Source of the DNA: Candidatus Omnitrophota bacterium
GTDB taxonomy: Bacteria; Omnitrophota; Gorgyraeia; 1-14-0-20-64-10; JACQQZ01
Assembly: GCA_016206635.1 (NCBI GenBank)
Contig: JACQRF010000168.1
Span: 1 to 12,602 of the forward strand
DNA: 12,602 nt
Direction: 5' to 3'
In this document: positions 1-6,162 of the stretch, piece by piece
Position numbering within the stretch: position 1 is the stretch's first letter
Layout of the letters: every line of letters begins with the position of its first letter
Notes under the pieces: model-generated
Database searches by the model: none
Seen by the model: the letters and a program-made list of their open reading frames with translations, nothing else
What the model was told of the DNA's origin: nothing
Translations under genes and position numbers: made by a program

Positions 1-22
1 GCCGGTGGCCTCCTCCTAGGTC

Positions 23-823
23 TTGGCCCGACGGACCTGGGCGACGGGGGTGATCGTGGCGCAATTCGTAGGGGAGCTGACTGGGACCGAGGATTATTAC
101 TCCTGTGGGGACTACAAGATCCGGCTGTTGGCCGCGGCGCTCGGGGCGACGGTTGGGTTCCTGTTCGGGTTCGGCCTCCATCACCAAGCCAATTACCTGT
201 TCGCGCTGGGGTTCACGTTCCTGGGCGCCGCGATCTTCGCCGCCACGCGCTTCCGGAAAGCGCGCGTCCCGCACGAAGCGATCATCGGGGTCGTGTATGC
301 GGTCGCCGCCGCGGCGGCGATCCTGGTGCTGAGTCGCGCCGCGGACGGCGGCGAAGAGCTCAAAGGATTGCTGGTCGGGCATTTGCTGTTGGTCGGCTGG
401 CCGGCAGTCATCAAGGTGACGGCCATCTACGCGATCATTGGCCTGGTCCACTGGCTGGTCCGTCGGCCATTGCTGCTGATCTCGCAGGATCCGGAGCGGG
501 CGTTCGCGCAGGGGCTGCGGGTGCGCTGGTGGGATCTGTTTTTTTACATGACATTCGGTTTCGTGGTGACCAGCTCCGTCGAGATGGCCGGGGTGCTGGT
601 CGTGTTCAGCTTTCTGATCGTCCCCGCGATCTGCGGCGTCCTGCTGGGGCGGGGCAGTGGCCGCCGCCTCTGGATCGGCTGGGGGATCGGCGCGCTGACC
701 AGCGCGCTGGGCGTCATCGCCTCGTACCTAGGGGATTTGCCCACTGGCGCGACCGTCGTCTGCGCGTTCGGCGCGGTCCTGCTGGCCGTCGCGCTGGGAC
801 GGTGGATCGTGGCCAGCGCCTGA
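23..823 (+). CDS. ABC-3 family metal ABC transporter permease (ZnuB-like), abnormal 5' end
   Basis: This is the inner-membrane permease of a zinc/manganese-type ABC transporter. From about residue 38 (ALGATVGFLFGFG) to the end it reads like the ABC-3 family: strongly hydrophobic segments, an EELKGLLVGHLLLV stretch, and the family-typical SFLIVPA segment near residue 195. The first ~35 residues do not. They are polar, lack the expected first membrane span, and lack the DLALAQIAALG segment that normally precedes ALGAT. The reading frame opens at a TTG (23) just after an in-frame TAG (17-19), and no Shine-Dalgarno sequence is seen. The true 5' part may therefore lie upstream in another frame (frameshift), or the first ~130 bases may be a poor-quality contig edge. 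Partner ATPase and binding-protein genes would be expected upstream, outside the window. The family call is fairly sure; the start is not. Confidence 0.75.
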   Translation: MARRTWATGVIVAQFVGELTGTEDYYSCGDYKIRLLAAALGATVGFLFGFGLHHQANYLFALGFTFLGAAIFAATRFRKARVPHEAIIGVVYAVAAAAAILVLSRAADGGEELKGLLVGHLLLVGWPAVIKVTAIYAIIGLVHWLVRRPLLLISQDPERAFAQGLRVRWWDLFFYMTFGFVVTSSVEMAGVLVVFSFLIVPAICGVLLGRGSGRRLWIGWGIGALTSALGVIASYLGDLPTGATVVCAFGAVLLAVALGRWIVASA

Positions 824-846
824 TCTCGCGCAGGCAGTTTTTGCGT

Positions 847-852
847 TACAAT
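847..852 (+). promoter_or_regulatory. Putative -10 box (TACAAT) of acs, leaderless geometry
   Basis: TACAAT differs from consensus TATAAT at one position and ends exactly 6 nt before the acs ATG. With normal spacing, transcription would begin at or next to the A of the start codon. No convincing -35 hexamer is visible 16-18 nt upstream, and there is no Shine-Dalgarno sequence before the ATG. The match could be chance, but the same arrangement recurs at three other genes in this window. Confidence 0.5.
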
Positions 853-858
853 GGCGCT

Positions 859-2823
859 ATGGACCCCGAGGTGTTCCCGCCGCCGGAGGCGCTGCGCGCC
901 GGCGCGCATATCACGCCGGAGCGGTACGCGCAGTGGTATCGAGAATCAATCGAGCAGCCGGAGGCATTCTGGGCCCGGCTGGCGACTGAGCATCTCGAGT
1001 GGATGCGGCCCTGGACGACGGTCCTCCGCCATGACTGGTCACGCATCGGCCAGGCCGAGGCGCCCTACGTCGAGTGGTTCGACGGCGGGACGCTCAATGT
1101 CTCGGCCAACTGCCTCGACCGCCATCTCCGGGCCGGCCGCGGCGGGAAGACCGCGATCATCTGGCGCGGCGAAGAGGAGCCCCAGCGCCGTACGCTGACC
1201 TACCAGCAGCTCCACGACGAGGTCTGCCGGTTTGCCAATGTGTTGAAACGGCACGGCGTGACCCGCGGCAGCCGCGTCACGATTTTTCTCCCGATGATCC
1301 CGGAATTGCCGGTGGCGATGCTGGCGTGTGCGCGGCTCGGGGCGATCCATTCCGTCGTGTTCTCGGCGTTCAGCGCCGCGGCGCTGCGCGACCGCATCCT
1401 CGATGGCGATTCGTCGCTCGTCGTCACCGCCGACACCGGCGTCCATGCCGGCCGCATCATCGAGCTCAAGCAAAAAACCGATGACGCGCTCGTCCACTGC
1501 CCAGGCGTCAGGACCGTCATTGTCTACCGGCGCGGCGATGGCCAGGCGCTGATGACGCCCGGCCGCGATGTGTGGTGGCACGAGGCGATGCGTGACCCGT
1601 CGGTCACTGATCGGTGTGAGCCGGCCGCCATGCCGTCGGAAGCCCCCTTGTTCATCCTCTATACCAGCGGCAGCACCGGCAAACCGAAAGGCGTGCTGCA
1701 CACGACCGCCGGCTATCTCCTCTACGCGCACGTCACCGCTCGCTGGGTGTTCGATCTCCACGAGCAAGACATCTTCTGGTGCACGGCCGATCTCGGCTGG
1801 GTCACCGGGCACTCGTACGTGGTCTACGGCCCGCTCTCCAACGGCGCGACGATCGTGATGTTCGAAGGGGTGCCGACGTATCCCCAGCCGGACCGGTTCT
1901 GGCGGATTATCGAGCAGGAACGCGTGACAGTGTTCTACACCGCGCCGACGGCGATCCGGGCGCTGATGCGCTTAGGGGATGACTGGCCGAAGCGGTCCGA
2001 CCTGTCATCGCTGCGGATCCTGGGATCCGTCGGCGAGCCGATCAATCCCGAGGCGTGGCGCTGGTATCACCGGGTGGTCGGGCAGGGGCGCTGTCCCGTC
2101 GTGGATACCTGGTGGCAGACGGAGACCGGCGGCATCCTGATTACCCCGCTGCCGGGCGCCACGACGACGAAGCCGGGGGCCGCCACCAAACCGTTCTTCG
2201 GCATCGTGCCGAAGGTGTTGCGGGAGGACGGGACGGAGGCTGCCGTCAATGAGCGCGGCGCGCTGGTCATCACCCGGCCGTGGCCCGGCATGCTCCGCGG
2301 GGTCTACGGCGACCGCCGCCACACGCGCGTCCAGGATGTCTATTTCAGCAAATTCCCCGGCGTGTACTTCACCGGCGACGGCGCGCGCGTTGATGCCGAT
2401 GGCGATGTCTGGCTGCTGGGTCGGGTGGACGACGTCATCAATGTGTCGGGCCATCGCCTGGGCACGGCGGAGATCGAGAGCGCGCTCGTCGCCCACCCGG
2501 CCGTGGCGGAGGCGGCGGTGGTCGGCTTCCCGCACGCCGTGAAAGGGCAGGGGATTTATTGTTTCGTGACGCTCAAGCAGGGCCGGGAGCCGGACGAGGC
2601 CCTCCGGGCGGCCTTGATCGCGCAGGTCCGCGCGATGATCGGCCCGATGGCGACGCCGGAGACCATCCAGTTTACCGACGCGCTGCCGAAGACGCGGTCC
2701 GGCAAGATCGTGCGGCGCATCTTGCGCAAGATCGCCGCCGGTGATATCACGGAGCTCGGAGACACCACGACCCTGGCCGACCCGGCGTTGGTGGAGACGC
2801 TCGTCAAGGCCCGCGTCGTCTGA
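859..2823 (+). CDS. acs: Acetyl-CoA synthetase (AMP-forming)
   Basis: A cytoplasmic 654-aa enzyme that activates acetate to acetyl-CoA through acetyl-AMP, feeding acetate into central metabolism. It shows the N-terminal ACS domain (WFDGGTLNVSANCLDRHL), the AMP-binding P-loop YTSGSTGKPKG near residue 267, the TWWQTETGG motif whose Trp limits the acyl pocket to acetate, the YFTGDGA and GRVDDVINVSGHRLGT hinge region, and the C-terminal PKTRSGKIVRRILRK with catalytic Lys near residue 616. In characterised Acs enzymes this Lys is regulated by acetylation. The length matches the family (~650 aa). The open frame extends upstream to 529, but ATG at 859 gives the standard N-terminus and avoids overlap with the permease. 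It starts 35 bp after the permease stop, with a -10-like box directly upstream and no ribosome-binding site. Confidence 0.95.
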   Translation: MDPEVFPPPEALRAGAHITPERYAQWYRESIEQPEAFWARLATEHLEWMRPWTTVLRHDWSRIGQAEAPYVEWFDGGTLNVSANCLDRHLRAGRGGKTAIIWRGEEEPQRRTLTYQQLHDEVCRFANVLKRHGVTRGSRVTIFLPMIPELPVAMLACARLGAIHSVVFSAFSAAALRDRILDGDSSLVVTADTGVHAGRIIELKQKTDDALVHCPGVRTVIVYRRGDGQALMTPGRDVWWHEAMRDPSVTDRCEPAAMPSEAPLFILYTSGSTGKPKGVLHTTAGYLLYAHVTARWVFDLHEQDIFWCTADLGWVTGHSYVVYGPLSNGATIVMFEGVPTYPQPDRFWRIIEQERVTVFYTAPTAIRALMRLGDDWPKRSDLSSLRILGSVGEPINPEAWRWYHRVVGQGRCPVVDTWWQTETGGILITPLPGATTTKPGAATKPFFGIVPKVLREDGTEAAVNERGALVITRPWPGMLRGVYGDRRHTRVQDVYFSKFPGVYFTGDGARVDADGDVWLLGRVDDVINVSGHRLGTAEIESALVAHPAVAEAAVVGFPHAVKGQGIYCFVTLKQGREPDEALRAALIAQVRAMIGPMATPETIQFTDALPKTRSGKIVRRILRKIAAGDITELGDTTTLADPALVETLVKARVV

Positions 2824-2839
2824 TCACACCCGCCTGACC

Positions 2840-2845
2840 AAGGAG
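2840..2845 (+). promoter_or_regulatory. Shine-Dalgarno (AAGGAG) of the peroxiredoxin-like gene
   Basis: AAGGAG lies 7 nt before the ATG at 2853, in the 29-nt gap after acs. It fixes the start and suggests translation from a transcript continuing from acs. Confidence 0.7.
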
Positions 2846-2852
2846 TGACGCC

Positions 2853-3431
2853 ATGGCCCTCACACCGTCCACGATGTCGGCGCTCGGCGCCCAGGCCCCG
2901 GATTTCGCCTTGCCGGACGTCGTGTCGCGGAAGATCATCACCCCCGACACGTTCGAGACCCGGAAGGCGCTGTTGGTCATGTTCATCTGCCGGCACTGTC
3001 CCTACGTGCAGCACGTCAAGGCGGAGCTGGCGCGGCTGGGGCGGGACTACGCGGCGAAGGATGTCGGGATCGTGGCGATCAGCGCGAATGATGCGATCCA
3101 GTATCCCGACGACGCGCCGGCATCACTCGCGGCGATGGCCAAGGCGGAGGGATTCAGCTTCCCGCTCTGTTATGACGAGTCCCAGGCGGTGGCCAAGGCG
3201 TACGCGGCCGCCTGCACGCCCGATTTTTTCCTGTACGATCAGGGGCGCCGGCTCGTCTATCGCGGGCAGCTCGACGACAGCCGGCCGGGCAATGGCCGGC
3301 CGGTCACCGGCCGCGACCTGCGCGCCGCGCTGGATGCGGTGCTGGGCGGCCACCCGGTGTCGGCCGACCAAAAGCCATCCATTGGTTGCAATATCAAGTG
3401 GAAGCCAGACGGCGGTGCCAGGCCCCTGTAG
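2853..3431 (+). CDS. Thioredoxin-fold peroxiredoxin-like protein (CXXC type)
   Basis: A 192-aa AhpC/TSA-superfamily protein with no signal peptide. It opens with the family-like GAQAPDFALPDV, followed by CRHCPYVQHVKAEL with a CXXC pair at residues 46-49. The conserved late segment ACTPDFFLYDQGRRLVYRGQLDDSRPGNG and the terminal KPSIGCNIKWKP are typical of the PRX-like group of CXXC proteins, for which a thiol-disulfide or peroxidase role is presumed but often untested. The start is supported by AAGGAG 7 nt upstream. The last residues (GGARPL) and the stop codon lie in a palindrome (3414-3453) that seems to have been inserted at the gene end, so the original C-terminus was probably slightly different. 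Probably co-transcribed with acs and the following zinc-ribbon gene. Confidence 0.88.
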   Translation: MALTPSTMSALGAQAPDFALPDVVSRKIITPDTFETRKALLVMFICRHCPYVQHVKAELARLGRDYAAKDVGIVAISANDAIQYPDDAPASLAAMAKAEGFSFPLCYDESQAVAKAYAAACTPDFFLYDQGRRLVYRGQLDDSRPGNGRPVTGRDLRAALDAVLGGHPVSADQKPSIGCNIKWKPDGGARPL

Positions 3432-3453
3432 AGCTCTGTGGGGGCCTGGCACC
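3414..3453. repeat. Inverted repeat, 13-bp perfect arms, across the peroxiredoxin stop codon
   Basis: GGTGCCAGGCCCC (3414-3426) and its exact complement GGGGCCTGGCACC (3441-3453) enclose a 14-nt loop that begins just before the TAG stop. It encodes the last residues of the peroxiredoxin-like protein. There is no T-run after it, so it is not a standard intrinsic terminator. It resembles a REP-like palindromic element and lies 7 nt before the ribosome-binding site of the next gene. Confidence 0.8.
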
Positions 3454-3460
3454 GGCCACG

Positions 3461-3466
3461 AGGAGG
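3461..3466 (+). promoter_or_regulatory. Strong Shine-Dalgarno (AGGAGG) before a CTG start
   Basis: A perfect AGGAGG 4 nt before CTG at 3471. No ATG, GTG or TTG lies at a usable distance in the zinc-ribbon frame, so this site decides the unusual start call. Confidence 0.6.
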
Positions 3467-3470
3467 TCCT

Positions 3471-3611
3471 CTGAAGATCACCTGCGATGGGTGCAAGCAG
3501 GCGGTGGATGACGCGCTCTGCCAGATGGTGCAGGACGGGAGGGACATTCTGTATCTTTGTCCGGAGTGCTTCGTGCAGCGGCAGGGGCACCCGCCCGAGG
3601 AACAACCGTAG
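3471..3611 (+). CDS. 46-aa zinc-ribbon (four-Cys) small protein, probable CTG start
   Basis: A short protein beginning M-KITCDGCKQAVDDALCQ and continuing through DILYLCPECFVQRQG to PPEEQP. The TCDGC and LCPEC pairs (Cys 5/8 and 30/33) look like a treble-clef or zinc-ribbon metal site. A fifth Cys is at residue 17. The frame is open after the peroxiredoxin stop (TAG 3429-3431, same frame). The only well-placed start is CTG at 3471 after AGGAGG; the in-frame GTG at 3438 has no ribosome-binding site and lies in the hairpin loop. The stop at 3611 is 2 nt from the convergent cyclophilin stop. The function is unknown. The four-Cys layout and fit to the ribosome-binding site support a real gene; the CTG could also be a mutated or miscalled ATG. 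Confidence 0.65.
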   Translation: MKITCDGCKQAVDDALCQMVQDGRDILYLCPECFVQRQGHPPEEQP

Positions 3612-3613
3612 CC

Positions 3614-4165
3614 TTATTGGACGGTCACGGTAGTCATTTTGATATCGGTTGTCGGTTTGTCGTTGGCGTCTCGCGGGGCGGCGGCGATCGCGTCCACCAC
3701 GTCCTGACCCTTCGCGACCTTCCCGAATACCGTGTGGTGCCCGTCCAGCCACGGTGTCGCCGCCAGCGTGATGAAGAACTGGCTGCCGTTGGTGTTCGGC
3801 CCGGCGTTCGCCATCGAGAGCACGCCGGGGCCGGTGTGTTTCCGCGTCGTCGAAATCTCATCAGCGAAGGTGTAGCCCGGCCCGCCGGTGCCGGTCCCGG
3901 TCGGATCCCCGGTCTGCACCATGAAACCGGGGATCACCCGGTGGAACACGATCCCGTTGTAAAATCCTTTCTTCGCCAGCGTCATGAAATTTTCGACGGT
4001 CTTCGGCGCGTCCTCGGGGTAGAGCTCCACCGTGATCGGGCCCTTCGTTGTCTCGATGGTAACCATAGGGTGATGGGGTTCCTGGGGTTGTACATCGGCG
4101 CCCGCCGCCAGCCCAGCGATCGCCAGCAGCAGTCCGGTGAGGATCGTCCGACGAGGGAAATTCAT
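3614..4165 (-). CDS. Exported cyclophilin-type peptidyl-prolyl cis-trans isomerase
   Basis: A 183-aa prolyl isomerase. Residues 1-23 (MNFPRRTILTGLLLAIAGLA...) form a signal peptide with a basic start, hydrophobic core and AGA-type cleavage region, so it probably acts in folding in the periplasm. The cyclophilin core carries the catalytic FHRVIPGFMVQTGD (Arg, Phe, Gln), the SMANAGPNTNGSQFFITL segment, and WLDGHHTVFGKV with the Trp and His of the active site. The ATG at 4165 is preceded by AGGAGG at 4 nt and overlaps the ferredoxin stop in an ATGA, indicating an operon with translational coupling. The start sits inside the longer open frame that begins at 4309. Confidence 0.93.
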   Translation of the reverse strand: MNFPRRTILTGLLLAIAGLAAGADVQPQEPHHPMVTIETTKGPITVELYPEDAPKTVENFMTLAKKGFYNGIVFHRVIPGFMVQTGDPTGTGTGGPGYTFADEISTTRKHTGPGVLSMANAGPNTNGSQFFITLAATPWLDGHHTVFGKVAKGQDVVDAIAAAPRDANDKPTTDIKMTTVTVQ

Positions 4166-4488
4166 GCCGCCTCCTGGGCCCCGGCCCGTTGCCCGGGGAC
4201 ACGGCTCCGCAGGGTCTGGGATGGGGCGATCTGGAGGCCCTGGGCCGTGGGGTACATCGCAATCGTATCCCACGGGCAGATCTTGACGCACAGCGTGCAG
4301 CCGATGCACCGGTCCAGGTCAATCTCCACGAGCTTCATCAGCCCGTGATGCTCCGGCCCCGGCACCAGCTCGATGCAGTCCACCGGGCAGACGGTGAGGC
4401 ACGCCTCGCACCCCGTGCACCCGTTCTGATCCACGACGGCGAGCTGGACCGGCGGTTTTTTTCGGGGTGGTTTGTTCGGATTCCCCAT
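4162..4488 (-). CDS. Two [4Fe-4S] cluster ferredoxin
   Basis: A 108-aa electron-transfer protein. It has two clusters of CxxCxxCxxxCP form: Cys 24/27/30/34 (CTGCEACLTVCP) and Cys 61/64/67/71 (CIGCTLCVKICP). An extra Cys at 38 sits after the first motif. The N-terminal ~13 residues are basic and proline-rich; the C-terminal ~30 residues are a non-cluster tail. There is no signal peptide, so it is cytoplasmic. The partner enzyme is not shown by the context: it is coupled to an exported cyclophilin by a 4-nt overlap. It starts 9 nt after an extended -10 element with no Shine-Dalgarno sequence, so its transcript would have almost no leader. Confidence 0.9.
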   Translation of the reverse strand: MGNPNKPPRKKPPVQLAVVDQNGCTGCEACLTVCPVDCIELVPGPEHHGLMKLVEIDLDRCIGCTLCVKICPWDTIAMYPTAQGLQIAPSQTLRSRVPGQRAGAQEAA

Positions 4489-4497
4489 CGGAATGGT

Positions 4498-4506
4498 ATT
4501 GTATCA
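4498..4506 (-). promoter_or_regulatory. Extended -10 promoter of the ferredoxin gene (TGATACAAT)
   Basis: Read on the minus strand, TG-A-TACAAT fits the extended -10 pattern, and TACAAT ends 9 nt before the ferredoxin ATG. The predicted transcription start lies 2-3 nt before ATG. It abuts and partly shares the T-run of the rfbC terminator. There is no clear -35, as expected when an extended -10 does the work. Confidence 0.55.
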
Positions 4507-4538
4507 AAAAGGGCCGCTTATATAAGCGGCCCTTTTTT
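4506..4538 (-). terminator. Intrinsic terminator after rfbC
   Basis: A perfect 22-bp palindrome at 4511-4532 with arm GGGCCGCTTAT is flanked by A5 (4506-4510) and T6 (4533-4538). On the minus strand it gives hairpin plus T5 directly after the rfbC stop. The sequence is symmetrical and could also work in the other direction. Confidence 0.85.
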
Positions 4539-5100
4539 ACGGGAAGAGGGCCGCGTCCTTGAGCGCCGGGTACCGGAGGTCCCGTTCGGACAGCTGTTGG
4601 GGAGCGTTTGGCTGAGGCCCAGGCCATTGGATGCCCAGCGCCGGGTCGTTCCATCGTACCCCTCGCTCGGCGCCACGGGAATAGAAGCGGCTGACCTTGT
4701 AAATGACGACCGTGTCATCCTCCAGCGTTTGGAATCCGTGAGCGAATCCCTCCGGGATATAGAGCGCCCAATGATTCTGATCGCTGAGTTCCACCGCGAC
4801 ATGCTTGCCGAACGTTGGAGACGCCCGTCGAAGGTCTACGGCAACGTCGTACATTTTTCCGCGGATGACGTGAACCAATTTGGCTTGGGCGTTTGGCGGG
4901 ACTTGGTAATGGAGTCCTCGTACCGAGCCTTTGAACGACGAATAACTGTAATTGTCCTGAACGAACTGCACGCGGATGCCGTGTTGTTCGAACGCGTCTT
5001 GTCGGTATGTCTCGAAAAAGATCCCCCGGGCGTCGGGGAACACCTGTGGTTCCACGACCAGGACCTCGGGGATTTCAGTTGCGCGAAGCGCGATCGGCAT
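4537..5100 (-). CDS. rfbC: dTDP-4-dehydrorhamnose 3,5-epimerase (RmlC/RfbC)
   Basis: A 187-aa cupin-fold epimerase that makes dTDP-4-keto-L-rhamnose in dTDP-L-rhamnose synthesis for cell-surface polysaccharide. It shows GIFFETYR (substrate contact), FVQDNYSYSSFKGSVRGLHYQ with the catalytic His at residue 64, YIPEGFAHGFQTL, and the closing WNDPALGIQWP with the conserved Asp. The length is normal. The start is ATG at 5100; the longer frame to 5172 runs into the methyltransferase and adds only low-complexity residues. TACAAT ends 7 nt before the ATG and there is no ribosome-binding site. No rmlA, rmlB or rmlD lies in the window, so the rest of the pathway must be encoded elsewhere. The stop codon touches the terminator. 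Confidence 0.94.
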   Translation of the reverse strand: MPIALRATEIPEVLVVEPQVFPDARGIFFETYRQDAFEQHGIRVQFVQDNYSYSSFKGSVRGLHYQVPPNAQAKLVHVIRGKMYDVAVDLRRASPTFGKHVAVELSDQNHWALYIPEGFAHGFQTLEDDTVVIYKVSRFYSRGAERGVRWNDPALGIQWPGPQPNAPQQLSERDLRYPALKDAALFP

Positions 5101-5107
5101 GGGCGAT

Positions 5108-5113
5108 ATTGTA
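5108..5113 (-). promoter_or_regulatory. Putative -10 box (TACAAT) of rfbC
   Basis: On the minus strand TACAAT lies directly after the methyltransferase stop and ends 7 nt before the rfbC ATG, placing transcription start at or one base before the ATG. No good -35 is visible. rfbC could also be read through from the upstream operon. Confidence 0.45.
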
Positions 5114-5743
5114 CTATACCGTCGCCGGCTGCGGCGAGGCGAGGAGCTCGGTCCAGCGGCCGTGGCGGCCATCGTGTGACGTCACGGCCAGATGCTGGAT
5201 CGTCCATCCATCGTTGAAGAAGGCGGCAGCTTCCGCTCTCGAATAGGCGGCCAGATACCGTCCGGGAATCCAATCGTGTTGCGTGAAGCCACGCCACCGA
5301 CCCCACGCCAGCGTCGCCCCGACACGCCCGCCCGGCCGCAGCCCTTGTCGAAGCTTCATCAACTGCCGGCGTAGCTCATCGGGCGGCACATGGATCAGCG
5401 CCGCCTGGCACCAGATCCCGTCATAGCGCCCGGCTGGCATCGGCCACGTCTCGAAACGGGCGCAGGCGAGACGGACGCCCGGATTGCGCCGTCGCGCCTC
5501 GCGCAGGAACGCCGGCGTGCCGTCCACCCCCTCGACGAGACAGCCCTGCCGGCGCAGCCACGCCAGCTCGAGGCCGATCCCGCAGCCGTAGTCGAGGACG
5601 CGGGCGCGCGGGGGCAGGGCGGCGGCGAAGCGGCGCAGGAATTTCGAGGGGTGCCGGATCGCTCGCCAGTCGGCGATCGCCGCGTCGGCGTGCCGGGCGT
5701 AGGCGGCCAGCGTGGGGTGATCATAGACTCGGAGGCGGCTCAC
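5114..5743 (-). CDS. Class I SAM-dependent methyltransferase
   Basis: A 209-aa Rossmann-fold methyltransferase. Motif I is VLDYGCGIG (residues 49-57), followed by an acidic residue at the end of strand 2 (VEGVDGTP), the motif III-like YDGIWCQAALIHVP, and LRPGGRVGATL. The N-terminal ~45 residues are helical with many Arg and Ala. The substrate cannot be told from sequence; the family ranges over small molecules, lipids and proteins. The start is GTG at 5743, 2 nt after the stop of the GGQ hydrolase, with only a weak ribosome-binding site, so coupling to the upstream gene is likely. Confidence 0.85.
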   Translation of the reverse strand: MSRLRVYDHPTLAAYARHADAAIADWRAIRHPSKFLRRFAAALPPRARVLDYGCGIGLELAWLRRQGCLVEGVDGTPAFLREARRRNPGVRLACARFETWPMPAGRYDGIWCQAALIHVPPDELRRQLMKLRQGLRPGGRVGATLAWGRWRGFTQHDWIPGRYLAAYSRAEAAAFFNDGWTIQHLAVTSHDGRHGRWTELLASPQPATV

Positions 5744-5745
5744 GG

Positions 5746-6162
5746 TCAGTCGTCGAAGGAGGGGGTCTGGCGGAGCGATTTCTTGAGGGAATGCCGGTGT
5801 TTGGAGGCCAGGAGTTTTTCCTGCGCGCGACGGGAGCGGCGGCGCTTCTGGCGGCGGATCTTGGCGATCCGTTGCTGTTCGGCGCTGGCGCGCCCCAGCA
5901 CCTGCGTCTCGAGCTTCGCGGCCAGCAAGCGGCGGGCCAGGTAGCGGTTGAGCGCCTGCGACCGCTCCTGCTGGACTTTGACCTCAAGGCCAGATGGCCG
6001 GTGCCGCAACCACACGCAGGTGGCGACTTTGTTGACATTCTGGCCGCCAGGCCCGGCTGCCCGAACGAATCGCTCGTCGAGATCGTGCTCAGCAATCCCC
6101 AGCCGCGCCATCTGTCGGCGCAGCGCCTCAACCTTCGGTTCACTGACGCCGAACGGGTTCAT
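5746..6162 (-). CDS. GGQ-domain peptidyl-tRNA hydrolase (release-factor-like, ArfB/C12orf65 type)
   Basis: A 138-aa protein that keeps only the catalytic domain of class I release factors. The FVRAAGPGGQNVNKV motif carries GGQ at residues 39-41, followed by RHRPSGLEVKVQQERSQALN as in the family. Codon-recognition domains are absent. The C-terminal ~30 residues are highly basic (IAKIRRQKRRRSRRAQEK), resembling the tail that lets ArfB-type rescue factors enter an empty mRNA channel. It is therefore probably a ribosome-rescue factor releasing peptides from stalled ribosomes. Its ATG overlaps the typA stop by 4 nt (ATGA), so two ribosome-acting proteins are translated together. Whether it is ArfB or another release-factor-like subgroup is not settled by eye. 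Confidence 0.88.
   Translation of the reverse strand: MNPFGVSEPKVEALRRQMARLGIAEHDLDERFVRAAGPGGQNVNKVATCVWLRHRPSGLEVKVQQERSQALNRYLARRLLAAKLETQVLGRASAEQQRIAKIRRQKRRRSRRAQEKLLASKHRHSLKKSLRQTPSFDD

Noticed and set aside
529..858. N-terminal extension of acs to 529
   Set aside because: It overlaps the permease in another frame, is Arg-rich shadow sequence, and the acs family start matches ATG at 859.
2008..2030. Two close GGATCC sites in acs as a short inverted or direct repeat
   Set aside because: Six-base repeats encoding ordinary conserved acs residues (RILGSVGEP); no sign of an inserted element.
3284..3316. Clustered CCGG/GGCC repeats in the peroxiredoxin-like gene
   Set aside because: They encode the conserved SRPGNGRPVTGRDL segment, so GC-rich codon use explains them.
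3557..5217. Long plus-strand frames at 3557-4348 and 4189-5217
   Set aside because: They lie opposite cyclophilin, ferredoxin and rfbC, which are clear by motifs. The plus-strand products show no family features and arise from high-GC codon bias.
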